Assembly: GCA_019321725.1 (NCBI GenBank)
Contig: CM033118.1
Coordinates: 18,068,071 to 18,132,070 of the forward strand
Origin: Paulownia fortunei
Lineage: Eukaryota > Streptophyta > Magnoliopsida > Lamiales > Paulowniaceae
Direction: 5' to 3'
DNA length: 64,000 nt
The position numbers and the translations under genes were made by a program. Below the pieces are notes generated by a model. It did no database searches. It saw only the letters and a list, made by a program, of their open reading frames with translations, and was not told the DNA's origin. Below are positions 24,949 through 37,500 of this stretch, in pieces. Each line of letters begins with the position of its first letter. The first letter of the stretch is position 1.

Positions 24949-27900
24949 ATGGCGATCAAAGGCGTTGATTTCAAGTGGTCAGTTTATTTAAAGTACCTTT
25001 CAAGTTTCATTCCAAGAAATGAAAAGAAACCAAAGTTTTGCTCTTTTTGATTGGGAAATAAGTGCACATGTATTTGTTTAATTTCATGAAGTTTGGGGGT
25101 TTTTAGGCTTAAAGGGTTTTTGATTTTGTGGAATAGAGGAGTGATTTTGGGTGTGGGTTCTTGCAGGTATGATGGGTTCTTCTTGTCTATGCTTGCCACA
25201 AGTATGTATCCTTTAAATGAATTTTCAAGGTTTATTTCCTTTTTTTTTCTTTTAAATATATGAGTGTTCAAGATTTCATTTCTTCTTAAATGGGATCTTT
25301 TTTTTTTTTTTGGATGGGATGGTTTAGCTTTTCATGCTGTTAATTTCAACTGTGGGGTGTGTGTTAGATCAATGGATATCTAATCTTTATTGATATAATG
25401 GGTTAGGTTTATTTCTTAACTATTTCATTAGAATTATTGTGGCAATTAATTGGAAGAGATACCATTTATGTACGTATCCCTTGCACATATGGATTGTGGT
25501 AAGTAACCTTTTAATCCTTTGAAAAAGAAAATGAGACTTCATCTATTCTGGATGTGATCTTGAGGTTATAGTTAATTGCACTGTGTTTTCTTCTTTACTT
25601 CCTTAGGTTGACTATACTACAGTGTTTGTTTTCCGGCTCTTGATGTTTGTGGATAATGGGCTGGCTTCTGGAATGGGATTGTAAGGACTCCTGTTCTTTT
25701 TCTTCAGATCTTGAGGTTATTTTTTGTGATGCATATTGATAATAATTTGTTGGTATTCACGTATTGTTGAGCTCTATTTTAAAGCATGCATTCTTTGTGT
25801 ACTATTCTGTCGGCATTTTGCTAGCATGTGAGTGTTATGATTTTATACGAGTTTTATTTTGTAAGTAGTGGATTGACATTAATCTTTGTTAACTTTATTG
25901 GACATTCATCTAGGTAATCGAAAAAATCTGTAGGAATATGCATTTCTTTACATATTTAAGCTATAAATGTAGTTAACTAGTGCTCTTAGGCACAAAGTAA
26001 AAACAACCTGAATTGGCTGCCCAAAGTCTACAACGTTCTGGTTTGTGCTATGTTTTTTCATTTCTTGTTTCTTGGCTTCTTTTCTTTGTCTAACAGCCTT
26101 ATCCTGTTTACTCTATTTGACATGGCCTCAGAGATCTTGGTTCGCAGCAGAGATATGCACGTTTTTGTGGAAGGATTGTTGTCCTATCTATTCTTGCTTT
26201 GCTACTCTACCCTTTCCTTTGGGCTTGGACTATTATTGGCACCCTATGGTTTACTAGTGCAAGAAATTGTGTAAGTTTCTTTTCTGCTCTCTTCTCAGTA
26301 TGTGCTAGTACATCACATACTGCAAACGTGGAATTAGATATAACATCTGGAACCATTTTCAGTTGCCTGAAGAAGGTCAGAAGTGGGGTTTCCTTATTTG
26401 GCTGCTTTTCAGCTATTGTGGACTTTTGTGCATCGCTGGTATTTGTATGGGAAAGGTTAGTTGTGGTTTTGTTTTGTTCTTCACAGTACAGAAGATATAG
26501 CTATGGTTTATTCTCTTCGGCCCAATTTTCATGGATCTCAGAGAGCAGTAAATCCCCCTCACCCCCCAGCTTAAGGAGAAGGTTCTAACACGAGCTCCAT
26601 TGGCATACATGTTTAACATGTTATTATCTTAGTAACATTGGCTTTCCTGATTTTAAGCTTTTTACCTCCTTTGTTCCAGTGGTTAACAAGAAGGCAGGCA
26701 CATCTATTGCGTGCACAAGGGATCCCTGTTTCAGAATATGGAGTAAGCTCTAAGAACTTCTGTTGCATCAAAGTGGTCCATTAATATGCATGGCAATTTT
26801 TGGGAAAGAAATGTGATGTTTTCAGGGATAGTCTGAAGTTTACCATCATAACTTATCCTGTATAACACAAACTTGTACTTCTTTTCAATGTGTTTCCTTA
26901 AAATATCCTTAGACAATTCAATGAACATAAAAATATGTTAGTAATTCATGGGGAACGCAGATGGTGAAAGTGGGCAATGAGATTTACTTAATTAGGCAAC
27001 AATTATTGTGCTTTCTGCCATCATAGATAATTAGTGCATACAAGTTTTGAACCTGGCTTGATAACTGAGCATGCCATCAACCATATGTGATATTTTATAT
27101 TATTTTATTTTTTGTTTTTCATATGTGATATTTTAATTTATTTTTTGTTTTAAACTCTGGGAAAGGTGAAGTTATTCTGTTAAACAATCACATCAGACTC
27201 AGGATTCTCTGAGATAGTGCTATAATTTCATTCTAATTTATATTTGATGGACATGGAACTTAACTATATTCTTACTGAGTGCTAACTGAGGCATTGCATC
27301 ACTTTGCTGAAATACTGGTTGTAACGAGTTTATTACATGATAAATATTTTTTCGGGAATCTTTGCTACCTTTTTTTTTTTTTGATTGAAAAAAGGAAAAA
27401 AAAAAAAAAAGAATTAACCTGTTGGAACTCTGACTCCTTCAGGTTTTGGTTGACATGGTTAGAGTGCCAGATTGGGCTTTTGAGGTTGCGGGCCAAGAAT
27501 TGAGAGGGATGGGCCTAGATGCAGCTACATACCAACCAGGACTCTACTTGACACCAGCTCAGGTAACAAGTGACTGCCTTCAAAAATCTGTAGGGTTCAA
27601 CTGAAGTAACTGCCAATTTTTCTTGGTGCCCATGTCTGTAGCTCAAAACATATTTATCTGTATCAATTCTCAGTAACTTAAGGTCTGCCCTTTTGTTGAG
27701 GTTGAAGCTATGCATGTAAATTGTGGTGTTAGAAAATCACCAACTCAATGAAAATAGTATTCAAACTTATGAAGCATTTATGTGTTTCCCTTTTGCTGAC
27801 CAACCTAAATCTTTGCTTCTTTCATTTAAGAAGTAATGCTGTGATGCTGTCTATTTTAACTGTCATTTCATATTACATGCTCTCTTCCCAAATAGTTTAG

Positions 27901-28855
27901 AATTCCGTTTTGGCATGCAGAGGGAAGCAGTGGAGGCACTAATTCAAGAACTTCCAAAGTTCAGGCTGAAGGCAGTTCCTACTGATTGTAGCGAGTGTCC
28001 TATATGTTTGGAAGAGTTTCACGTTGGAAATGAGGTAAGCATATTTTTTGGTATAGTCAAGATAACATTTTGAGTGGCAATACCTGATCACAGTGTGCAA
28101 GTTATGACGATGAATTATCTAGAACTTAATTCTTTTAGTTTGGAAATTAATTATGAGATTCACTGTTTTTGTAATTCTCACTCTGCTTTTCATTTAAATC
28201 TGATGGTTCTCAAACTATGATCATTGAAGTTTGAAACGAATGGTACTCTCAATCCATAACCTCATTCAAATGCTTCTCGTGTGATTTACAACTTTGTGTG
28301 GTGTGGGCCAAAATGAAATACAAACCAATGTACAGGAAGCACAGCCAGACAGAGAAACGTAAAAATTGAAAAAAAAAAACCCTGAAAACTTTGCCTCTTT
28401 AATCAAAGAGAAGAACATGATTCTGTCTTGGGATATTTGTGCAACTTTTCTCATCAGACTTGATTCAGGTTCGCGGTCTTCCTTGTGCGCACAATTTTCA
28501 TGTGGAATGCATTGATGAGTGGCTTCAGTTAAATATCAAATGCCCTAGATGCCGCTGTTGTGTTTTTCCAAACCTTGATCTAAGTGCATTATCTAATATT
28601 CACATGGATTCCGAGAGGTCTACCAATATTGTTACGACAACTCGATATGTGAGAAACCAACCTCCTACTCAGAGCTCTCTGTTGAGATTGCAGAGCTTGC
28701 TCCGGCCAGTCCACACCGGGATTGCTGGGTCTGGCAGTGAAACAGATGGTGCAGAAACACCTGCAAGTAGAGGGCTGCCAGCTGCAACTTGTAGCCCAGA
28801 TGATATGGAGCTTGTGCAAGTGGTGGTTGAAGAGTCTGCGCCACCGCAAAGTTGA
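24949..28855 (+). CDS. SIS3: RING-H2 E3 ubiquitin ligase, SIS3-like, 10 exons
   Basis: Membrane-anchored E3 ubiquitin ligase; the Arabidopsis relative SIS3 acts in sugar-response signalling. Exons: 24949-24977, 25167-25205, 25432-25498, 25607-25680, 26132-26270, 26363-26455, 26680-26742, 27443-27562, 27921-28034 and 28469-28855, giving 374 residues with an uninterrupted frame. The N-terminal half has several hydrophobic segments (starting FFLSMLATSIIIVAI, then IWIVVDYTTVFVFRLLMF, LSILALLLYPFLWAW and LIWLLFSYCGLLCIAGI). The RING-H2 finger spans about residues 234-274 with C-x2-C, CAHNFH, C and C-x2-C ligands all present. The tail is Ser/Thr-rich. The start MAIKGVDFKWYDG matches the family N-terminus. 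Intron 2 looks U12-type (see findings); the others are GT-AG. No damage is seen. Confidence 0.93.
25206..25431 (+). other. Probable U12-type (minor spliceosome) intron
   Basis: Only this boundary pair keeps the SIS3 frame (ATS-IIIVAINW across the junction). The donor reads GTATCCTTT, the U12 5' consensus, and TTTCTTAAC at 25412-25420 matches the U12 branch site, its adenosine lying about 12 nt before the AG at 25430-25431. The more U2-like GT at 25202 would shift the frame. Confidence 0.8.
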
Positions 28856-29184
28856 ACTATTTTTGTGGTTTCTGACTGGTTGCATTAATACCCTAACCAA
28901 CCTGGGATCCAGGAAGCTATTTTAGATCTTGTTTTCTCAGCCGAAGGCATAGAATTTGTTTCTTGTTCCAATTGTGAGAGAAATATTCTTGATTGACCCA
29001 ACTAGTTCCATGAAACAGGGGAAACTGGTCAGCAATGTTCTGTCCAGATGCAGGGCTGTATAGATTCTTTGTAGAACTGTACATTGTTCTGTCTTCTTAT
29101 TTGTATTTTACCTTGCTCTTGAACTTTCTCTTTATGTTTTTAATTTTTCCTTCAATGATGATTGCTTAAAAAAAAAAAAAAACT
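28856..29184 (+). other. 3' flank and probable UTR of the E3 ligase gene
   Basis: Noncoding sequence after the stop. An A-tract at 29168-29182 abuts the next foldback element. No clear AATAAA signal was singled out. Confidence 0.4.
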
Positions 29185-29507
29185 GTTTGGTAATCCAAGT
29201 GGAGTAAAAAATAAAAGGAGAAACCACCACTTCTTGTGGTGTGGTGGTATTGGCCTTACATCTTGCATGTGAGGTCGGTGGTTCGAATCCTTAACCCTTT
29301 TCAATCCATCAAGAGGAGAGGAATTGGAACGAGGAGGGATTTGAACTCTTGACTTCATATAGAAGATTTGAAGGTAGGCACTACTACACTTCTAATGATA
29401 TTTTTTATTTTATTTTTTATGTTTTACTTTATTTAGATGAGACTAGGTACCATCACACCTCTGCTATTTTTTAAATTTTATGTTTTACTCCACTTGGATT
29501 ACCAAAC
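29185..29507. mobile_element. Foldback element with tRNA-like internal boxes (SINE/MITE chimera)
   Basis: A perfect 25-bp inverted repeat bounds the element: it begins gtttggtaatccaagtgg at 29185-29209 and is complemented at 29483-29507. Inside, GGTTCGAATCC at 29280-29290 is a canonical pol III box B on the plus strand, preceded by a box-A-like 'tggtattggcc'. A second box-B-like motif lies on the minus strand near 29336-29349 ('ggatttgaactc' on plus). The two tRNA-like halves therefore face each other. No target duplication was recognised. Confidence 0.7.
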
Positions 29508-31519
29508 TATGTCTAGTTTTTAGCAATATCATTTTGGAAAAAAAATGAAATCTTGATATACAAAGAAACTATGGTTATATACTTATATTTAATTAATTTA
29601 TCTCTCGTTTTGTGATTAATTATAGTCTACTGTTGATGGCCAAAATTATTTTCTCATGCTCATCACTAACACTATCAATTTTTGACATGAAAAATTAAAT
29701 CATCAAGTCAAAGGAATGAGGAAGTGTTTTCTTTTCTTTCCTTTTTGAATGAACTGTTGAAATATGTTATTATATATCAACCAATAACAGTCCAATGGTG
29801 GAAAGAGGGTGGAAAGAGGGAAAGAGAAGTGTTAGTTGCTTTAAATGAAAACATCATTAAAGGGCATCAGTAATTTTAACCATCCTAAAAGTAGCGAGAT
29901 TTCTTATCCCATTAGTAGCAATCCGCACGAATGGTGTAATGATTTCATGCTGTCTCATACTGCTAAATTGTGAACTTAAATTCTCATGTGTAGATATATT
30001 TTGTAAGTACCTAACTATCAACAATCAATTGTTATAGAAATATCAACAATCAATTGTTATAGAAATAGACAATACTTTTACATATTAAATGGAATTCAAA
30101 TGCAAAATCTTTATTAATTTCAAAACCTCGCCTTTGTGACTTAAGCTAAATTTAACTGGCAAATATTTTTAGGTTCTTTGATACCATAGACAGAATGATT
30201 GAAAATTTACAAAGTTATAGATAAAAAGTCAAATAATTAAAATTGTGACGAATTAAGAAAGACAAAAACAAATAAATTAAAATAAATAGAGTAAAATCAA
30301 TAAAGGGCCCAATGGGTCTCAACGCAGATCCTCTGTTCTTAAATGAATAATCAATCACAGGATAATCCATCAGGCAATTTTATCCATTGATTCATCAATA
30401 CCATAAGGCCCGTTTACTTTAGAGAATTGGGGTGGATTTACTAATTTATCAAAGCAGGTCCAGTGTGTACTTAGAGGGATGTGACTCGTCTGATGTCACT
30501 AGATCCTATGTTATTTTGAATATTTGGCTGGATATGAATCCAACCTGAGGGGTGAGATGAAACTATCTTAAAATTTATGTCAGCAGGAAGTCTGCCGAAA
30601 TGTCCATTAAATCCTTTCAATTGCTTATCAAATTACAATCATGTCCCAAAGTATATCAAATTCATTTTCTTCACAAAAAATCCAACTTCACCAAATTTCA
30701 CATACAAAAAGGACAAAAAAAAAAAAAACAAAAAAAAAAGAATGTGGTGGTCACATGCAGCGTTGCCACCTCCGCCTCGGCCATTACTGTGCAGATAGAT
30801 GACCAAATTTCATATACATAAAAAAAGGAGGAACTTAAAAGATAAGAGAAAGAAAAGAAAGGTAAAAGAAGAAAAGGATGGCCATGGACACAAGTGACTC
30901 CACTGGCATGCAATCAGTATAATAGCAATTGAGGAAAATGAGAAAAAAAAAAAAGAAAAAAGAATAAAAATAGTTCTAGTGGTGGTGATAGTAATGGATG
31001 ATGAAGAAAGAAAAGTGGGTGAACTGGTGATCTGATTTACTTGTATTCATTGTCGATATAAGAAATTCAAATACATCAATTTGATCACCAACGTGAAAAA
31101 AGAGTGGGTGCAATTAGAATTTAAATGGGAATGAACTATAACTAAGAATTGAGATAAATAAAAAAAGGGATGGGCCAAAATTTTTGCAAAATTTTTCCCA
31201 TTATTCTAATAAGAGTAATGTTATAAAATTATTATTACTCACATAATTATTCTACTATATTAACATTAAATTATATTTGATATAAATATATCTTTTTTAC
31301 AATTCAATAAAATATATATAATATTTATTACAAAATAAATTTATATTCAATAACTAATCATAATTTTTATCAATCATTTTATATCCTAACTCAAAAATTA
31401 AAATCCTAACTAAAAAAGTAACTAAAAAAGTAATCGGAGCCTAAAAGTCCACAAGAAAAGAAAGGGAAGGAAAGCTGTTCTGTATTTCCACTCCACCGTT
31501 CAAATCACAGACTAAATAG
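29508..31519. other. Intergenic region between the E3 ligase and EXECUTER1
   Basis: A 25-26 bp tandem duplication ('atcaacaatcaattgttata') occurs at about 30016-30067. Long A/G-rich low-complexity tracts at 30700-31000 create spurious open frames. The last few hundred bases presumably hold the EXECUTER1 promoter and 5' leader; no specific element is claimed. Confidence 0.5.
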
Positions 31520-34500
31520 ATGGCAGTGACCAACGCTTGGGCCACGGGACACTCCGCCGTCCCGCCGCCGCAGCTCCGCCCTGCCTCCTCCTCTTCTCTG
31601 GATGCCTGCCCTTTATCCGAGAAAATATACAGGATAAATTTGCCCCATAAATATCTTCTCAGAAGCAAGAATTCTAAGCTTTCTTGCCACTGCAGCAATA
31701 ATTTTGAGAACAGTAATTATAGAGACTGTGGCAGCAATAATAGCATTTCTTATGCTTCTACTTGTTCTTCATCATCATCTGCAGAGTGGGATTGGAATAG
31801 GTGGACCTGCCATTTTTCTGAGGTTGAGCAGGCTGAGAGCTATGCCTCTGTTCTCAAGGTTCAATCTGTACATGCATATCCTCTTGTAGATGTTTGTTAA
31901 TATTTTTTGGTTTGGAAATTTGATCTTTTGAGTTTAAAAGAATGGGTTATTTTATTGTGCCTTATTGCTGATATTGTTCTAAAGGTTCCATTTTTACATT
32001 TGAGATGCACTTATACAGTTATTATATGTTTATTGATTGGTTTTTGTTAAATAAGTATTCGATGAAGTTTCCATCTTATGTATGTGCATTATCTAGTGAA
32101 GAAGGCTTTTCAAGTGATGCTACTAGTTTTTTTCTTTCTTTTATTTATTTATTTATTTAATTATTTCTATAAAGAGGGTTTTAGAAGGTTGTCCCTGATT
32201 GCCTTTAGTGCTTCAAATGCTACACTATTAAATATGTTATCAACCTTTGAATTTATGCCACTATTTTGCACAGTATTGATGTTAATGAGAGTATTTGATA
32301 AATTGTGAATAATAGCTGATTGCAAGTGGATAATCTCGTTAGATGGTTTCTTTCATAGAAGATAGTTACTTAGTCTAGGGGGAATTAGGTATTATTTTGC
32401 TAGGTGGTCTGCAAGAAAATTCGTGATGGTTGTTGTGGAAGCTACTTTTCCAATTATAGTGCAACATCGACAGACGTTATTGGGTGTTTTGGGGATTTAA
32501 GCTTATTGTGCATGAATAAACACTAAAATTGCCTAATTTATGAAGTGATCTACCACAAGTAGTAAGCAAATCTAGACAAGAGATTGGCACATTTATTTAT
32601 TTTGAGATCATGATTTCTGATTGTAATTTACAGTTTCAATTAGAAGATGCAATAGAGAAGGAAGACTTTCAAGAAGCTGCTAAGTTGAAAATAGCGATTG
32701 CAGATGCAACATCAAAAGATAGTATTGCTGAAATTATGTCTCAGTTGAAGGCAAGTAATGGTTGATTTGAGTTGTATTATACTTGTGGATATTGATTATA
32801 TTAGATTTTGCTGTTTTGTGTAGAATGCAATTGATGAAGAACGTTACCATGATGCTTCAAGATTATGCCAAAGTACGGGAAGTGGGCTGATTTATGTATA
32901 GCAGTCGCATGTTTTTTTTCTGATTTTGATTTATTTAAAGTGGCTTTCTTGCTCTTGTTAACCTGTTTTTCCAGCTTTTTTCACATCTTTGGGTGCCAAT
33001 ACATGGCCCTATGCTCCTCTCTCAGTTTCCATTGAATTACAGATATTATTCAGTCGTGGGCCTACATGTGATTGTTATGCAGGTGACAGTCACGAGAAAC
33101 AATTTGTATAGATCAGAGATGTAGAAACTGGAGCTCAGTTGGCATAGCCTATATGTTCATAAGAAAGCTGTGTTGCTCTGACTAACTATTTGTCAGTAGA
33201 ATTTTGCTAAATGAGAAAGTATCTGGTTGTTTTGTGACACCTATGAATTATATTTTCACATTGAGGTGCTTCTGTTGAAATCTGAGACTTCTATTAGCTG
33301 TTGAACACTCTCTGTCTATGAATCACTCTCTTTCTGGCATTCATATCCTTTGAAAGTAGAATTTTCAAATACAGTGACTAATGCTTTGATTGAAATCTCT
33401 GTATTTAACAAAACGCTGATACAAGATAACCCCTTTAATATAAATACTGATTCAACTATAAAAAATCCATTTAAATAATCTTTTATTAATTAGGTTGCAT
33501 TTGAAAAATGATAATATAAAGTCCGAAACCTATTTTGCGCTGTGTTAAGAGCGAAAAACCATGAAGTGCATTGATTAGAGAATGTTTGGAAACTCTCACC
33601 CAAATTTTGGCTAGTTATATAGACTGGGTACGTAATGTACAATTTGACTACCATGCCTCTATTTTCCTCTCTAGATCTCCTCCATAAGCAGATAGATGAA
33701 TGGACTGACTCTCAGACGAGCCAGTGATTTGGTAAAAAAGTCACCTAATTGATGAACATAATTCATTTCTGAAGCATATTCAATAGCTTTCCATGTAAAA
33801 TGAGAATCAGCTTTAACATGCTTTGTCCTCTCAAAAAACTGGATTTGAGGCAATATCAATAAATTTTTTGTTATAATGCAATGGATTTTTCAGTGTATCA
33901 TTTCACCGTGGTGCATGCCATGACATTTTACTCTTCCACAAGATAAGATTTCCACCAACAGTAAATCTCTTACAACACAAAGACCTTGCATAAACTGAGT
34001 ATGTACACCACTTGGTCAGCAAAAACATAAATAATACACAAATAGTATCTCATCACTTAATTATTATTTTGATATAGTTCTCCCCACATCAATGAATTTA
34101 AAATTTGATCCTTGTATCATTCCAGCTGTGGTGAAGTGAATATCACCAGGCATACCAATTTTCTTTCTGTTATCTCAATTCAGCTATGTCCCCATGTGCT
34201 AAGAATTTGACATTGGTGGTAAACCCTATGAAAGTGATTCTACTATCTTTTGTGGTTCTGTAAAGAGATCATGTGAGAAAAATACAAAAACATTGTAAGA
34301 AAGGAATGGATGGATTTGTTATTATTTCCTCCTATGGAACAGATGTGAGAGGACAATGTGGAAGCTCTTCCTTGCTTTCAATATTTTCTTCTGTTTTGTG
34401 GTCACATTTTTCTTGCCTGAAATTGAGGAGTTCATGTTGTTCATAATTAATTACACACACGCAGGTTGGTTGGTGGGTTGGCTATTCTAAGGATTCAGAT

Positions 34501-37500
34501 GATCCTTTTGGGAGATTAATTCAGATTACTCCAGGAAAGGGCAGATTTGTGGGCAGAAGTTATAGTCCAAGGTAATAACAAGAAATTAAAAAGAAAAAAA
34601 CCATTCTTCTGCTCTTGATCTTCATATTCGCACAAGCTTAATGCCTAGAAATGGGTACTTGTTGCAGGCAATTGGTCACTTCGTCTCCTGGAACTCCACT
34701 CTTTGAAATATTTTTGGTTAAAGATGCCAATGAGACATATAAGATGCAGGTGATGTGAATATTCATAGCATTTGCAGTTAGTTATTAATATAAGTAGTTG
34801 AAGTTTTCTGTTGAAAGCTTATCTGATTTGGTATTTCGGGCATTTTTAATTCTAAATCTGATTATTTTTTTCCTTGCCATGACACATGGGGATGAAATCA
34901 AGCTTCTTATATCTTTCTTTACCTGTTTACTGTAGAATTCATAGAGTGATAGCGAACATCTTCATGCAGAAGCTGCTGTTATGATGTCTTGACTGTCTGT
35001 CTAGAATTCATAACTCGGGAATAAAATTTTATCTTGTAGTAGGAAAAAAACTGAAATTTTGGTGTGATTAAAGGACCTTGTCTACTGTAATCACAGGATC
35101 AGACCTTTCATAACTCTAAAATAATTTCTGATACAAATTGCATTGTTAATATGTAAGGAATTTTTTTAGGATTTGTTCAGGAAAAATATTAAATTCTGAG
35201 TGGTATCAGCCTGAAATTTAACATGTTATCTTTGAGGGGTCCTTTTGCCCTTATTTTATTTGGTTTTTGTTTCTCAATATGCGGTGCACCCTTATATGAG
35301 AGTCCTTTTACAATTATGTAGTAGAAGAAAGATTTGTGCCTCATAGACCCAGGAAGTGATGTGATCCGCAGTCTCCTCATTGATGTTGTATCTCGACGAT
35401 CCTAAAGCAGGGTTATGGCAGTCTATGAAGTACTTGTTCAATTGTTTCCTTATTCACAAACTGTCGAATAGTGTTATCAAGCTTATATTTGAGTTCAGTT
35501 TTATTTATCCTCACATTAATTCAAAATTTTCATCCTCAACTTGAATCCTTAATAGCCTGTCATCCATTAGTCTGCCAATTAAAAAGATGCATTACCTCCT
35601 CAGAAGAGCTTCTGATATTATACATTTTTACAGGTTGTATTTCTAAAGAAAATTAATCGCAATTCGGAAAATTCGAGTTCAACATCTGATCCATCCACCG
35701 AGCGGGTATCAGCAAGTGGGCTTGAGAATGGATCTGTAGCTGATTCTAAAGTGGAAGAGAGTAAAGAGGGAAAAAGCCAAGGAAAGAGCATTGATCTGGA
35801 AGGAGCTGCTGAAGAAGGAATAAAAAGCGTTATAAATTTTCTCAAAGAAAAAATTCCAGAACTGAAGGTTAAAGTGATGAAAGTTAATGTTACTGAAGAT
35901 ATAACTGAAGATACTTTGAAGCAGTTAATCAAAGATGATAATGAGAATACAATCAGCAAGGATAATGAAGAGGAAGATAGTGATACAGATACCAATCAGC
36001 TAGATCGAATTGCAATCGAAGGAGATAGTGACACAATGGAAGATGAAAATAATTCTGACATGAAGCTTTACATTGGTGGGGTTTTACATAATAAAGAAGA
36101 CACTCCTTCCAAGGATGAGTTTGTTCGTGTCCCAGCTGATATTAAAGATATGAAGAGGGACTCTTTTGTGTTGCATATCCCAAAAAGACATCAAGATAAT
36201 GGCTCTGAAGAAAATGTTGTTAAGGTGGCTGCTATAGCTGCTCAAGGTGTTTCCGAACTTATGCCTCCTGACATTGCCGAGGCATTTTTGAGTTCTGATA
36301 AAGTTTCTTCTAAGGTATAATTAAAAAGAATTTTGGCTAAAAAGAAATAATAGTGAAAATAAGTTTTATGTGCTTCTGACTGTATTGTTTGTGAAAAAGG
36401 TGTCAATTTATTGAAAATAACCGATGAGATTTTTGTGCTTCTGACTTTATTGTTATGAGAAGGCGTCAAAATATAGTCACCAATATATATGGCTTCCATG
36501 TTCTTTTTCTGCTTCTTGAAGTAGGGATATTTGGTGCATTTTAATGTGTTGTTACCGAGCTTAAAAAGCGAATCTTTTTCTTGTTTAACAGTTGAATGAC
36601 ATTTTAGTTTTAAAAATCTTGATCTTGGTTGAAGCAAAGGCCTTGGGATTTAGTAGTCTTCTCTTATTCTTCCATGGAGTTTATCCTCCCATTGGACTTG
36701 CATGGTTAGGTTACCAGTTTTGAAATCTTAGGATTTACTTTTGCCTGAGACATGATGTTTTGCACCAGAAAAGGGTCTGCCATCCTGAATGATGGGTCTT
36801 GTTTCAGATAACTATGTATTTGTGCTCATTCTTTACAATTTGTTCAGCTGTTAATTGTTTGTATATACCTGGACTCATAGAACTATATTCGGTAAATAGA
36901 TTTCCAGGGATATGCGTGAAATAATCAAGCTTGCAGTTAGTCAGACACAGAAGCACAATAGCTTTTCTGAGTATACAAATTTTAGTCGTATTAATATCTC
37001 CAAAGGTGATTTGGATCCATTTGACGGTGAGCTTCTCTCACTCTCTCCAATCATATGCACTTAAAGAAATGACGTCTCTTCCAAATTTATCATACTATTT
37101 TCATGCAGGTCTGTATGTTGGTGCATTTTGCCCTTATGGTACTGAGGTAGTGCAATTAAGGCGCAAGTATGGTAACTGGAATATGAATAATGATGAGAAA
37201 TCTTCTGACATGGAGTTCTTTGAGTATGTTGAGGCAGTCAAACTGACAGGGGATTTGAATGTCCCTGCCGGCCAGGTTTGCATATTTTGGCACATTTTTC
37301 ACATTTTGTGGTTTATCTGTCGAAAGCATACTAATCATATGCCTTAATCTGCCCAGGTAACCTTTCGTACTAAAATTGGGAAGGGTAATCGGCTTGCCAG
37401 GGAAATGTACCCAGATGAACTAGGAGTGGTATATACTTACCCTTCACGTGTGAATTATCCTGTGCCTTATGCTCATGCATTAGATCCATAATTGTGCTTC

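Noticed and set aside
29231..29300. Possible tRNA gene because of GGTTCGAATCC
   Set aside because: No acceptor stem or anticodon arm could be formed, and the box lies inside a foldback element.
35618..35995. Minus-strand Ser-rich 125-codon frame
   Set aside because: Shadow of EXECUTER1 exon 6, whose plus-strand frame is conserved and spliced into the gene.
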